DNA of 64,000 nt from Astragalus membranaceus. Its lineage: Eukaryota > Streptophyta > Magnoliopsida > Fabales > Fabaceae. Under the pieces are notes generated by a model. That model searched no databases, was not told the DNA's origin, and was given only the letters and a program-made list of their open reading frames with translations. The position numbers and the translations under genes are program-made. The stretch lies in contig CM076850.1 in the NCBI GenBank assembly GCA_039519185.1, positions 86,162,270 to 86,226,269 on the forward strand. The letters are read 5' to 3'. This document shows, piece by piece, positions 33,453 to 43,966 of the stretch; the stretch's first letter is position 1, and each line of letters opens with the position of its first letter.

Positions 33453-34102
33453 TCACTTTGCATTGCCCGAATAAAGACCAACAAATTTAATATCATACAG
33501 AAGAGTAGCATTGCCCGGTATATTGCAGTCACCTATTGAATCAGTTACATAGATTGTCAAATCTAACATATTAAATGACTTGCTGTTTCTTCTGATAATA
33601 ATCTTACAATCAACATCTGCGGCAGCTTATTCTAAAACTCAACTAACTAAATGACTGTTTGAAAATGAGTCCAAAACAGCCAGAAATGTGGCAAAATGAA
33701 GCTGATAGTTGTAGCATCAACATCATCATGGGATTTCAGTAATTTTATCAGAATCCAAACACATGCTAAAAGTAAAAAGCTATAAGAAGTATTTCATCAA
33801 ACAAATAGCCCAGGACACACAAACATGCAAAAAAAGCTATGTCAAAAAGTATGAGTAGAAAATAGTCAAATACTTTAGAGGGAGTGCATATGACCAAATA
33901 CACAAGTAATTTACCAATGAATAATCCTAGAGTCTATTTTCTACTACTTTTTATGAGCTGCACTTGGCAAAAAGAGGATTTTCCATGTTTATGACTAAAT
34001 TACATAATGCAGCAATTAATGCGGAAATGAAACCTGAGAAGCACCCAGCAGGTTCAGGGCCATATGCGAACAGTGGAGGAATAATGAGTTTGCGTTTCCC
34101 AC
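33453..34102 (-). pseudogene. Captured FKBP-type peptidyl-prolyl isomerase, last two exons
   Basis: Minus-strand exon 34034-34102 encodes GKRKLIIPPLFAYGPEPAGC and exon 33453-33532 encodes GDCNIPGNATLLYDIKFVGL and a stop after SGNAK. The exons keep GT-AG boundaries and join in phase. The pattern (GGKR, IPP, AYGPEPAG, F at the end of the last strand) is the C-terminal half of an FKBP domain, nearest to plastid-type plant FKBPs such as the FKBP16 group. The first half, with the start and transit peptide, is missing. PPLF replaces the usual PPEL-like segment. Retained intron shows DNA-level capture. Confidence 0.7.
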
Positions 34103-34520
34103 CTGGGTAAAAATGGTAGATTAATTGAGCAAGCCATACCCAACAATGAATATGATCCAAAGACATAACTTCTATATGTTTTATAAATAAAATAGAATGC
34201 TATATTCTTGCAAGAAGAAAGAATGCTATATTATTGCAAGACATAACTACCATACCTACTCATCACATCTGGAAATCTGAAAAAAAAAATTAAAATAGTA
34301 TTAGAGTGGCTCATTAACAAATTAAAGTGGATGAACCCACAATATGCAACAAAGCATGCTTAAATTGTTTCTCCATTTTCATAGTTGTAAAGCAAATGAT
34401 TCAATATTAAGAATGGCTTGTATAACTATTGTCAACAACAAACAGAGATCAATAATTGAAGAATGGAGAAATGGTGCATTTTTAATAACTATTCTTTCAG
34501 CAAATCTAACAAACTATCCT

Positions 34521-34616
34521 TCAGCCATGAAAGCCTCATTTTTAATAATGATACCTTTGGGTTCTCCGATTGATCCACTTGTGTACATTATTGTGCAAAT
34601 GTCTGTCTTCTTTCTA
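34521..34616 (-). pseudogene. Captured long-chain acyl-CoA synthetase exon fragment
   Basis: After an acceptor-like TATAG on the minus strand the frame reads KTDICTIMYTSGSIGEPKGI and then IIKNEAFMAE. The segment YTSGS.GEPKG is the phosphate-binding AMP loop of acyl-activating enzymes, and the DICTIMYTSG context is typical of plant long-chain acyl-CoA synthetases. The usual TT or TS before GEPKG is SI here. Only this one exon is kept, so no activity is possible. Confidence 0.65.
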
Positions 34617-35074
34617 TAGACAACATACTGATGCAATTTTGTTTTCCTGTACAAATGCAATTGAAACTTCAGCATGGTTTATGATAAATTGAATCAGTCT
34701 ACGTCTATCTATTCTTCTAGATCCAGAAAAACAAAACATACTAACATCAAACAGTTTTTTAGGTTGATTGAACTCTAACTGCCAAATGCAATCAATGCAT
34801 CATATATGGTGCAAGAGCAAAAAAAAAACTCAGCTAGCAATAATACAGAAATATTAAAATTATAATAACTAAATAAAAAATTGAATGAATGAAGTTGAAG
34901 AAGCAGATATAATAAGAACCAATTACGGAACGTACTCTACGCCAATGGCCATATATCATGGAAAAATAAACCATTCCACGATCCAAATTCTCACCCGATA
35001 ATTTTCCTATACAACAGTCATTGGAAAGCATGCATATGTAAAATGCAAATGAAGAAGTGTGCAGTTGAACTAAC

Positions 35075-35401
35075 CTGTCTTCAGGAGCTTCAGCACCCTT
35101 GTAACTTGACACCATATCAACAAATGTCCGCATGGATTTTGCAACATCACTAGGATCAAACTCATCAGCATTTGAATCAGCATCTAGATCCCTTTTTGCT
35201 TTCCCTTTCCTTTTGTGTTTTGAGTCATAAAGATCCATCTCCTTTTGTCTTTCCATAAGAGCAGAATTTAACTCTTCCTCTCAGTTGTAAAGCTAGGAAT
35301 CATTATCAGATGGAGGAACCTCTTGCTCCTTAAATTCGTCCACTGAATAAGGCAAAGCAAGAATTTCATCTATGCGTCTAACAGGAGCATTCATCAAGTC
35401 A
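35075..35401 (-). pseudogene. Captured ecdysoneless/SGT1-like exon with two stops
   Basis: One minus-strand exon, with acceptor-like TTGCAG before 35401 and donor GT after 35075, encodes VRRIDEILALPYSVDEF, two stops (TAG 35293-35295, TGA 35281-35283), EEELNSALMERQKEMDLYDS, then DEFDPSDVAKSMRTFVDMVS and SYKGAEAPED. The DEFDPSDVAKSM and SYKGAE motifs resemble the C-terminal half of plant ecdysoneless homologs (the SGT1 transcription-associated family). Identification is from memory of the family. The stops show that it is not coding. Confidence 0.5.
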
Positions 35402-35799
35402 CTGCAACAAATTTTCAACTTAGCAAATAGCAATGATAAAATAACAAAAACCATAATAAACTAGGAAGCGAAAAACAAATAGCCTCATAACTATATTACA
35501 ACCTAAGTAAACCAAGTTGAAAACCAAACCAACAAATTAACAAATAACAACTAATGAAACCTAAATCAAATAATCAATCACCTTATTCAATTTACTGAAA
35601 CCAAATAAACAAATTAACTCTCAAAATTAGAAATCCAGCAGGTACTAATACCCCCACCAGAATCCCCAAATCAAACCTAAATTAAAACCCTTAAATTCAG
35701 CAGCTACTGTCAATAGAAGTAGAGTAGAAGAAAACCACTTACCCAATAAGAAGAAGAGAGGAGAGGCGATCGAGAGAAGGAGAACAACAGTGGTTGGCG

Positions 35800-36115
35800 G
35801 TGGTGGTTGTCGCAGGAGCGGTAGTGAACGGCAGTGATAGGAGAGGGAGAAGGCTGGGACGACGCGGAGGCGAGGGTGGTGGTGAGGGCGGAGAGTGACA
35901 GTGAGGGTGGAGAGTGAGAGTGGGAGCAGAGAGTGAGCGTGAGAGCGGAGAGTGAAAAGTGTGAGATCGGAGGTGGCGGTGGTTGTCGCAGGAGCGGTAG
36001 TGAATGGCAGTGATAGGAGAGGGAGAAGGCTGGGACGACGCGGAGGCGAGGGTGGTGGTGAGGGCGGAGAGTGACAGTGAGGGTGGAGAGTGAGAGTGAG
36101 AGCGTAGAGTGAGGG
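35800..36115 (-). repeat. Tandem duplication inside the CACTA element, period about 176 bp
   Basis: GGTTGTCGCAGGAGCGGTAG at 35805 recurs at 35981, with the following 120 bases nearly identical (GGCAGTGATAGGAGAGGGAG, GACGCGGAGGCGAGGGTGGT). The minus open frame over it (35645-36196) is a Ser/Leu/Pro-rich artefact. Confidence 0.8.
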
Positions 36116-36194
36116 AGTGAGAGCGGAGAGTGAGAGAGTGACTGAGAACTGTGAAAGGAAAGTGAGAGAGTTAGGGTTTTTGGTAAAGTAAATC

Positions 36195-36400
36195 AAAGTT
36201 AGCGTCGGCCATGACCGACGCTAACTATAGTATTTAAAAAATAAAAAATTAGCGTCCGCTATATCCAATGTAGCGTCTGCCATGACTGACGCTAAATTTT
36301 TATTTTTAGGAAAAAAAAATTCGTGGGTTAGCGTGGGTTTGACCGATGCAAATCTGACGCTATTAGCGTGGGTGTCGTGGCCGACGCTAAATTATGGACG
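36195..36400. repeat. Right subterminal array of the CACTA element
   Basis: Copies of TTAGCGTCGGCC, GACGCTAA and variants (TAGCGTCCGC, TAGCGTGGG) in both orientations, matching the left array. Confidence 0.8.
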
Positions 36401-36427
36401 CTAAAATGACATTTTCTAGTAGTGGTA

Positions 36428-36869
36428 ACTCTATTTTTGTTTATTTGTTACATTTCTAATTTTTTTTTTATCTTTTTATCCAAATAAAACACAAATAAGA
36501 TTAAAAAAAAGTAAGAACAAAAAGTTCAAGACCTACTATTTTTTTTAAAAAAATTCTAATTAGCCGGACAAAAGTAGGGTATAACAGACTTGTTTCATTT
36601 TGTATCTATGCAACATTTGTTTGTCACAAAAAACAATTGAACTAAGAGGTTTTTTTGAGAAGTTAAGTGAGAACCGTTGGATTTCAGTTTACACGTATAG
36701 GTGACATGGGGAGAAAATGGATGGTTAAGATGATTTAGTTTTGTCTTTGTCGTAGTAAAGAAAGGGTTCAATTCGAAGTCTACGATTCTACATCCCAGGT
36801 GCTATTATTCTATGCTTCCGTGGTTTATCTTTTCTTTGGTTTCTACTTGAGTATTTGATTTATTTTAAG
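36428..36869. other. Intergenic DNA, no gene recognised
   Basis: AT-rich sequence between the CACTA element and the hAT relic; no signal seen. Confidence 0.45.
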
Positions 36870-37170
36870 ATGTTGCCTAAAAACATTTATCTGGTAGTGA
36901 AAAACGAAAAAAAAAATCAAAATGAAGAGCCAAAAAAATGACAACAACGAGCTCTTGATACATTTGTTTTTCAAGAAAATTTGGATAACAACGAAAATGA
37001 AAATTTGGATGAGTCAAACGAAAATTTGGACAATGAAAATAAAAATAACGAAAATGAAAATTATGAAATTGATGATAATTCAAGTTTCCTAATGATGTGC
37101 CAATGCATCTAATACTTAATTTTGATAATATTAATGTGCCAAATGCACCAACCCTAAACTATTATTATAT
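36870..37170 (+). pseudogene. Relic of hAT (TTF/ZMYM-type) transposase N-terminus
   Basis: ATG 36870 opens MLPKNIYLVVKNEKK and QNEEPKK, then in a shifted frame RALDTFVFQENLD and repeated NENENLDESN acidic stretches. The K-rich start, a RALD-F motif and an acidic linker resemble the N-terminus of plant TTF-type zinc-finger hAT transposases. Several stops and shifts follow. A C-terminal fragment of the same type is at 48235-48360. Confidence 0.35.
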
Positions 37171-37335
37171 ATATTAAGGGTATTATGTTAAATGAAATAA
37201 GTTATTTTTTCGTGTTTTATTGAAATATTTTCAAAATTAAAAAAAAATAGTTAAGTAAGGAGGTCATTTTCTCACGATTTTCCTAAGACCCATAAAATGT
37301 CAGGAACATAGCTTCACCCACATGGTTATCATTTA
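37171..37335. other. AT-rich spacer
   Basis: No feature seen. Confidence 0.4.
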
Positions 37336-37640
37336 CACTACAACATTTGACCCAAAGGCAATGCCCGAAAGCCGTTCCATAAAGCCAAAAAACGGTTTGC
37401 CTTTATTTTCGGCAACAGTTTTTAAAATCGTGGTTTTTGCGGGTGTTGCCTAAAATATAGGCAACGATTTTTTGTCACCAAAGGCAACACAAACCTAAAG
37501 CCGTTGCTAATGATAACTTAAACACAACAGTTTTTCATTTTCGCGAAATGGCAACGGTCTAAAATCATTGCAAGATATGGCAATAGTTAAAAACCGTTTC
37601 CATTTATGGCAACACTAAGAAACCATATTGTTGGGGCTTG
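37336..37640. mobile_element. Third CACTA-type terminus with GGCAACGGTTTT repeats
   Basis: CACTACAACA at 37336 is followed by many GGCAACGG/CCGTTGCC-like copies (AACGGTTTGCC, GGCAACAGTTTTT, CCGTTGCTAATG). The array decays after about 37620 and no matching right end could be secured. It differs in motif from the elements at 15687 and 32656. Confidence 0.6.
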
Positions 37641-38654
37641 ACTCTTGAGCTTATTAAAGTTATTGATGCATTGAGTTATTAAATAGTTTTACTTTTAATT
37701 ATTTGAAAAGTCATACAAATTTATTTTATGAAAAGTGAAAAGCCTTAACATAAACATAGGGAGAACAGGGGAAACAAAGACGAAGAACGATTTTCCATCC
37801 ACCACCACATCCGTGAGCTAAGTTCCATCAATGGATGATGGTGTTATGTGCTCCAAATAGTCTTGCTAGGCTCCAAAGAGCCTCACTGCAGTAGTGGCTG
37901 CGAGCATCGATCGCAAGTGTCTCTGATGACTGCGGTCTGCTCCCATTATATTTCTACTACACACTTTGATCTACACTACACGACGAATCCGTTTTTTCTT
38001 GTATGAACTTGTTTGATGGTTTGAAATCAGATTGTATATGGTAATAACGTTTCTTTTTTTTTGAAATCGATGTTTGAGTTAGTTTTGTTTGATTCAAAGC
38101 TTCAATCTCGTGTAGTCTACCCATTTATAACCGAAACCCGACCAAACCTTCATCCTACCATACCGAATGTTTCAACGTACGGGAGCTAACATGTAGTTAC
38201 AATTTTTGGTAATCTTTGGATTGACACTTTCAGGTCCGAAACCGACCATAGTTTACTGATATCCACCCCTATCATATACTACCAAAAGGACATTTTGTTA
38301 GTATTTTATCTGAAAATAGATTACCGAAAGGACCCTTCATGTAGTGGCAAGCGGAAGGTGCCATGGTGGCGGTGGCGGCACAGACGTCAAGTTCCACGAC
38401 CACCGCATAGAGGCTACCTTTGGAAGCAGTAACAATGATTCCACAGCCAGCGAGATGAGATGGAGACAGGAGAGTACGATGTCGTCGAGAGGGAGAACAT
38501 TGCGAAGAGAGATGCCGCCACACACATAGTATTTGACAAGGCCGCAAAGTCGCGGCGAAAGGTCGCTACAGCGACATCGCTCTCTCTCTCACCTCAAACC
38601 TTGTTTGCCGCTCACTCTCCATTCTTCACTTTACTCCCTCAGCCTTTAACCTTT
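37641..38654. other. Mixed intergenic DNA, possible gene debris near 38340-38620
   Basis: GC-richer DNA at 38340-38620 has open frames in several phases (VVERENIAKRDAATHIVFDK on the plus strand), none matched to a family. The rest shows no features. Confidence 0.3.
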
Positions 38655-39143
38655 TCCTTCGTTAGGCATGGCAACATAACCCGAACCCGCGGGTACCCAC
38701 CCGACCCCGCCCCGAGTTTGACGGGGAAACTCGCTTTGACTGGGGACGGGGTTGGTTCGGGGATTCGATACCCACCTCGTCCTCACCCCGAACCCGCTCA
38801 ACAAAACATAAATTAATTATTTTATTATATGCATATTTACTCATTCATTTTGTTTCATAAATTTTGTTTATTTATAATTTTGATCTATTTCTTATAGAAA
38901 AATCTATTTTAATACTTTTTAACTTTATTTTATCATTGTATAATTATTATTATTTTATTTTATTAATTATTATAAATATATTTTTTGTATTTTTCCTATA
39001 AATTGTGGCGGAAACGGGTACCCGCGGGAACCCGTCCCCGTTTGGAACGGGGTTGGGGGATGCAAAACCCGACCCCGATAGAGGTAGGGGCGGGGAATGT
39101 CAGACCCGCCCCGACCCGCCCCGTTGCCATGCCTATCCTTCGT
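38655..39143. mobile_element. hAT-type MITE with perfect 8-bp duplication, GC-rich ends
   Basis: The body 38663-39135 (473 bp) begins TAGGCATGGCAACATAACCC and ends GGGGCGGGTCTGAC-like sequence inverted, finishing TTGCCATGCCTA. Flanks are TCCTTCGT on both sides (38655-38662, 39136-39143). Subterminal GCGGGTACCC and CCCGACCCCG blocks make both ends GC-rich around an AT-rich centre. Without the element the flanking pyrimidine-rich sequence becomes continuous. Confidence 0.88.
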
Positions 39144-39515
39144 CCCTCTCTCCCATGTTTACTGTGTGCTGAAGCCACAAACCTATGTAGCCAACAGTTT
39201 TGAGTGTAGAGAGTGTTCTGTGTGTCTCACTTTCCAAATCCTGATTTGCTACATGGAAATGCAGAGGAGCAGAGCACACGTGGTTGCAAGGATCTGCAAT
39301 TGAACATTTGATGACATATATTGAAAGGAATGGTGAATAAATGAAAGGAATTGAGATTTTGCGCCAAATCCAAGCTGGTCAACGATGAAATCTGCTGACG
39401 CGCTGACGCCAACAATCTGCTACTCTTCGATTCTTCGCTGACACCACCATACCACCACCTTCGATTTCTTCCATTTTGTTCGACTACTCTTGCACTTTCT
39501 GGCTGACCAAAAATC
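39144..39515. other. Intergenic DNA, no gene recognised
   Basis: Short open frames only. No domain. Confidence 0.4.
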
Positions 39516-39519
39516 CTAG

Positions 39520-39640
39520 TTGGCAACAGCAAATCAACGGCAGCCAACCAAGCCTACATGCCGGCGTCACACTGGTGGTTGGCAACAACAAATCAATGGC
39601 AGCCAAGGAAGACCAAATGTCGGCGACACACTGGTGGGAA
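39520..39640 (+). repeat. 59-bp tandem repeat, two copies
   Basis: TGGCAACAGCAAATCAACGG (39521) recurs as TGGCAACAACAAATCAATGG (39580), and both continue with CAGCCAA...ATG.CGGCG.CACACTGGTGG. Confidence 0.75.
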
Positions 39641-40001
39641 ATTGGCGGGTTTTGGCTGGAAAATTGGCACCAAGATGAGGTGGACACCCTATGTGGAGAC
39701 TACCACAGGATGTAAATGTATTGATTCTTCGAAGTTTTGTGGTATTTTGTGTTGGGAAATGGCCTCCATAATTTCCATCCTCCGTGAAACTCAAAAATAC
39801 GCACTAGCGGAAACGTGAAAATTAAGCGTAATGACACAAAGAATTTTACCATGGAAAACCTTCTCAATGTGAGAAAGGAAAAACACTCGCTCGACCCGTA
39901 GGCCTCTTAAACTTCCACTATAATGATAATGGGAATTGGACCCGTAGGCCTCTTTAACAATATCAATGACACTCTTAAGCAATTGGGTGCCCCATAATCC
40001 A
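39641..40001. other. Intergenic DNA with repeated GACCCGTAGGCCTC motif
   Basis: GACCCGTAGGCCTC occurs at about 39894 and 39949 and as GACCCGTAGACCT at about 40020. The function is unknown. It resembles untranslated parts of LTR elements but no ends are visible. Confidence 0.4.
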
Positions 40002-40094
40002 TAGCAGGCGACATAGCTAGACCCGTAGACCTACATGTAGTGTACTAGTACCATACCCCGTGCATACACACGGGTCTAGCTATGTCGCCTGCTA
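40002..40094. repeat. Perfect 25-bp inverted repeat (hairpin)
   Basis: The arm TAGCAGGCGACATAGCTAGACCCGT (40002-40026) has its exact reverse complement at 40070-40094, with a 43-base loop. No target duplication was recognised around it. Confidence 0.9.
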
Positions 40095-40155
40095 CAAATA
40101 GTTCTCCAATACTTCTCAGATATGAGACTATAAATTCAAATTTGATAGATATGGA

Positions 40156-40167
40156 ACACACACACAC

Positions 40168-40213
<46 letters not shown>
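40156..40213. repeat. (AC)n(AT)n microsatellite
   Basis: AC repeats run into a longer AT run, ending TATAGACACAC. Confidence 0.95.
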
Positions 40214-40221
<8 letters not shown>

Positions 40222-40539
40222 TTAGGATCCTTGCAAAATATGGATGTACTATTAAATGACTTCAGTTGTCCCCACTTTGAATATTAGATTCCCTGTCTTT
40301 TGACCTAGCTATTGATAATCATCGCGTTGATTTTTTTTAGATAAGCAATTATTTATTGACAGGAGCACAAGGTGTGCCAAACCATTACAATGGAAAGGGG
40401 GAAGGCCTCCTCAAAACCCCCTGAGCCAAAACCCGTTGGGAAAAAGACTCAGGAAGGAAAAAGAGTACCCGCGCAAACCTGCACAACAGTGGGAAAAAAC
40501 AAGCCTAGCCCACTGCTTCTCCCCCGTCTAAAGTAATTT

Positions 40540-41230
40540 ATAATTCAAAACAGTACATGAGATGATTACAACATAGAAACACAACCCATTGGGCAATTGA
40601 ACCAATCCCCCCAAGACACCTTACAATTCCTCCCTCTCCTTGCCTTGAACCAACTCCATGCCGTGTTCTTGATTCCCGCAAGTATACATGACACGGAACA
40701 CCACCTCTCCTTTGAAAAGTACCTTGTTTCGAGCCAACCAAAGGTTCCAAACAACCGCCATCCATATGAGGTGTTTGACCCCTCTTTGTCTCTTACCTTT
40801 CACTAATTTTCCAAACTCAGCGAAATGCGTAACAATGTTCTCCATATCACCCATCGAGGTCCCCATCCATGCGAGTACACTAACTCCATATAGATTTTGC
40901 AACTCCACAAGACACGAACAAGTGCTCCACCGTTTCCTCTTCGCAAAAGCACAAGACACAACTTAGATCATATTGTGATTGTAGGCTACCTCTTCTATGC
41001 AAAGCGACACGCGTAGCAACTCGCTGCAAAATAACTCTCCAAGCAAAGATTTGAATTTTAGATGGCATGTCGTTTTTCCAAATCTTCCTACATGCTGAAG
41101 TAGTTTCGGCCTCCATATGGACAACTGTACCTGCAGAAAAAAATGACAGCAATTCATAGCATTTTTTCACAGTGAAGCCTTTCAACGAATCCGATGTCCA
41201 TATCCAACTATCCATTCGCTGGGACAGCGA
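40540..41230 (-). pseudogene. LINE zf-RVT C-terminal region, frame-broken
   Basis: Frames 40880-41215 and 40621-40959 continue the LINE protein: WIWTSDSLKGFTVKKCYELL, KIWKNDMPSKIQIFAWRVIL, LCFCEEETVEHLFVSC and then WMAVVWNLWLARNKVLF. This is the Cys/His zf-RVT region common to plant L1 elements. At least two frameshifts separate it from the RT. Confidence 0.82.
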
Positions 41231-41270
41231 AGTGGGCAGTAGCAGCTCCGTAACTCAGCTGCAGAACTCG

Positions 41271-42590
41271 CTAATTCTGGATTTTGCAGCAGCAGGCCAT
41301 CGGCCCATTCCCACCGCCAGCACCAGCCCCCCGGCCAATCCAGATATCCTTCCAAAACCTTGCCAAGTTGCCTTTTCCTATTTTAATTTTCACCAACTCA
41401 TTAAACCATCCATCTTGCAAACCGATATCGTCGCCAAGTAGACATAAGTCCCTCCACCATAGCGATTTCTTCTCCCAACCTCTTCTGTTTTCCTCAACCT
41501 CGGGCCATCTCCCTCTTAATCCATATCTTTCTTCCAATACCGCTTTCCAAATAGAATTAGGTTCCTCAACCAAGATTCTCCATCGCCATTTGGTTAATAG
41601 AGCCACATTGAACACTTCTAAGTTTTTAATGCCCAAGCCCCCCTTTTCCTTAGGTAAACAAATTGTTTCCCACTTCACCCAAGCCAACTTCTTGTTTTCT
41701 TCATCACCCCCCCAAAGGAACCTTCTTTGTAATTTTGTAATCTCCGCAATGACTTTCTTTGGTGCTTTGTAGAATGAGAATAAATATAATGGTAGGGATG
41801 CAAGCACTGAATTGATAAGCGTGACCCGGCCTCCAATTGATAATTGTCTACTCTTCCAATTATTCAACCTTGCTTTAATTGAATCAATTATTGGCTGCCA
41901 TGTACTCAATCTTCTCGGATTTACACCCACCGGCACCCCCAAAAACTTAAAGGGGGTCGATTCTACCTTGCATGCTAAGAATCGTGAGATCCCCTCCAAA
42001 ACACTCTCCTCAATGTTCAATCCGACTACGCTACTTTTCGCAAAGTTTACCTTCAATCCCGAAACCATCTCAAAGCTTCTTAATATTGCTTTCCAACACC
42101 AAATGCTCTTGTCACCCCCATCGCAGAAAAGTATTGTGTCATCAGCAAATTGCAAGACTTCGATCGATAGAGAATTATTAATACTAAAGCCATTGAGATT
42201 CCTCGATTCCACTCCTTTCCTTACCAATCCTGCCAGGCCCTCCGCCACTATCAAGAACAAAAATGGGGCCAACGGATCCCCTTGCTTCAAACCTTTCTGT
42301 GCCACAAATTCCTCAGTTGGACTGCCATTGACTAACACCGATATTGAGTTGGATGAGATACAAGCCCAAATCCATTTCCTCCACTTATCCCCAAAACCCA
42401 ACCGACCTAGCATGTAGTCCAGGTATGACCAGCTCACTGAATCATAAGCTTTTTCAAAGTCCGCTTTCATGACTACACACTTTTTCTTCTTCCTCTTAGC
42501 CATATCCAAGAGCTCATTAACCACCACTACTCCATCAAGGATATTTCTTCCGGCGTTGATAATAAGAGGCGCGAAGGCACCTATGAACAT
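41271..42590 (-). pseudogene. LINE reverse transcriptase
   Basis: A 439-codon minus-strand frame with non-LTR RT motifs in order: VVVNELLDMAKRKKKKCVVM, ADFEKAYDSVSW, GLKQGDPLAPFLF, the catalytic FADDTILF, GLKVNFAKSS and FLGVPVGVNPRR, followed by RRFLWGG. The frame shifts at about 41271 before the C-terminal region. It would copy LINE RNA into DNA at a nicked target; in this copy the N-terminal part is missing. Confidence 0.92.
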
Positions 42591-42599
42591 CTAATAGAA

Positions 42600-43162
42600 G
42601 CTGAAGTGCCTCTCTAACTTGCAAGCCACTGTTGAAGTCTAACTTGAGACAACATTTGTAGAATGGAGAATCACCTCAATGAATTAAGGTTGATTAGTAC
42701 TTGTAATTTCATGCACCCCAAATAATGTAGAAATAGGATAGCAACTATTAGTTCAACAAGCATATGATGACATATAAATTATAAATTGAAAATATGCTTA
42801 GAAAAGAAGCATGTTCTCTACGATATGAGATCTAGGACAAAACATGGCAATTCCTGAGTAAGTAAAATCAGTTAAGTTACAATCAACCAACAAAGCAACA
42901 ACCCGTGATGTTAAAAATATAAATATGTTAGATAGTAGTTAGTTACTTTTAGTTGCTTTGTTGGTTGATGGTTTTGTTCAATTATAAGTTACAATACAAT
43001 TTGTGCATATATATATATAACACTTACATGCTAGCTACAAGCCTAACTAACTTATAACTGATAAATTAGTTGCCTATCGGGCTACTTGAAGAATTTAAAG
43101 AAAATCACTCTCTCTCCTTCTCGTCTATAAATGTAACATGAACAAAATATGTCACAGGCATA
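42600..43162. other. AT-rich spacer between LINE and copia element
   Basis: No coding or repeat signal apart from a short TATATATA run near 43009. Confidence 0.5.
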
Positions 43163-43365
43163 TGTATTGTAATATAATTCAAATTAGGCATTATACTTGA
43201 TTCAGCTAACTGATTAGGTGTATAAATACATGTTACTATTGTAAATAGTTAGCAGAGAAGTTAATAAAAAATTAATTCTGTTATCTCTCAGTTTTTAACT
43301 CTCTCCCTTTCTCTCAAGCACTCTCTAAGAATTCATCACCAAGAAGTGAAACAGTTTTTCCAACA
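43163..43365 (+). repeat. 5' LTR of the copia element
   Basis: TGTATTGTAATATAATTCAA to TTTTTCCAACA; it contains a TATA-like GTATAAATACA near 43218. Confidence 0.93.
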
Positions 43366-43412
43366 TTTGGCACCAGAGCTATACGATCCACGGCGGCGTA
43401 CGGCGGTGAACA

Positions 43413-43966
43413 ATGGCGGCGCTAAGAAACAACGAGCAGATTCCGGCGAAACTGCCAATCTTTGACGGCAACAATTACGAGAGGTGGACGGCACAGATGA
43501 AGGTGGTGTTTAGATATCAAGGTGTTCTTGATATCATAAACACCGGTGTCGTGCCATTGGAGGCGAATTCCACAGAAGCAGTAAGAGCAGCGCATCGCGA
43601 ACAATTAAAGAAGGATGACAAGGCGATTTACTTGATTCATCAGTGTGTGGACGCGAACGTTCTTGAGAAGATCATCGAGTATGAGACTGCTAAAGAAGCG
43701 TGGGACGTGCTCGCCACCACATACACCGGAGATAGGAAACGAGAAGGTGAAATTGATGGCGATGAGGCGTCAATTGGGGCTTTTGCAAATGGAATCCAAT
43801 GAGTCAGTGGCCAATTTCGTAAACAGGTTAGTTGTTCTAACCAATCAAATGAGGAGCTGTGGCGAAATTGTATCTGAATCTATGAAGGTTGAGAAGGTAC
43901 TCACTGGATAACCCCAAATTTTGATGGAGTTGTTCTGCAATAGAACAAGCTAAAGACCTAGATACA
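43413..43966 (+). pseudogene. copia gag, frame-broken
   Basis: ATG 43413 opens MAALRNNEQIPAKLPIFDGN and the gag-type NYERWTAQMKVVF. A frameshift near 43735 (in GDRKRE) moves the reading into MRRQLGLLQMESNESVANFV, NRLVVLTNQM, and another break at about 43909 (TAA after KVLTG) precedes the next frame. Confidence 0.88.

Larger units (their letters stand above)
32653..36427. mobile_element. CACTA (En/Spm) element carrying host gene fragments
   Basis: The body 32656-36424 (3769 bp) starts CACTACTAGAAAA and ends TTTTCTAGTAGTG, flanked by a GTA duplication (32653-32655, 36425-36427), exactly the CACTA signature. Subterminal arrays of TAGCGTCGGCC and GCCGACGCTA occupy about 32675-33035 and 36195-36400. 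There is no TNP-type transposase. The interior holds three minus-strand fragments of unrelated host genes (FKBP, acyl-CoA synthetase, ecdysoneless-like) with splice sites, so it is a gene-capturing non-autonomous element. Confidence 0.93.
40331..42595 (-). mobile_element. L1-type LINE, 5'-truncated, with oligo(A) end
   Basis: On the minus strand the sequence begins within the reverse transcriptase (about 42590), passes through a zf-RVT-like C-terminal region and ends with an A8 tail (T8 at 40331-40338 on the plus strand). No endonuclease or ORF1 is present, the typical outcome of incomplete target-primed reverse transcription. No target duplication could be found. Confidence 0.85.

Noticed and set aside
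35645..36196. 183-codon minus-strand Ser/Leu/Pro-rich frame
   Set aside because: It lies on a purine-rich tandem duplication inside a CACTA element and reflects composition only.
38336..38346. GTAGTG as the right end of the CACTA element starting at 37336
   Set aside because: The terminal bases inside do not mirror the left end and the 3-bp flanks (TTA and GCA) differ.
41284..42417. Plus-strand frames of 162 and 201 codons
   Set aside because: Antisense to the LINE reverse transcriptase, which has clear motifs on the minus strand.
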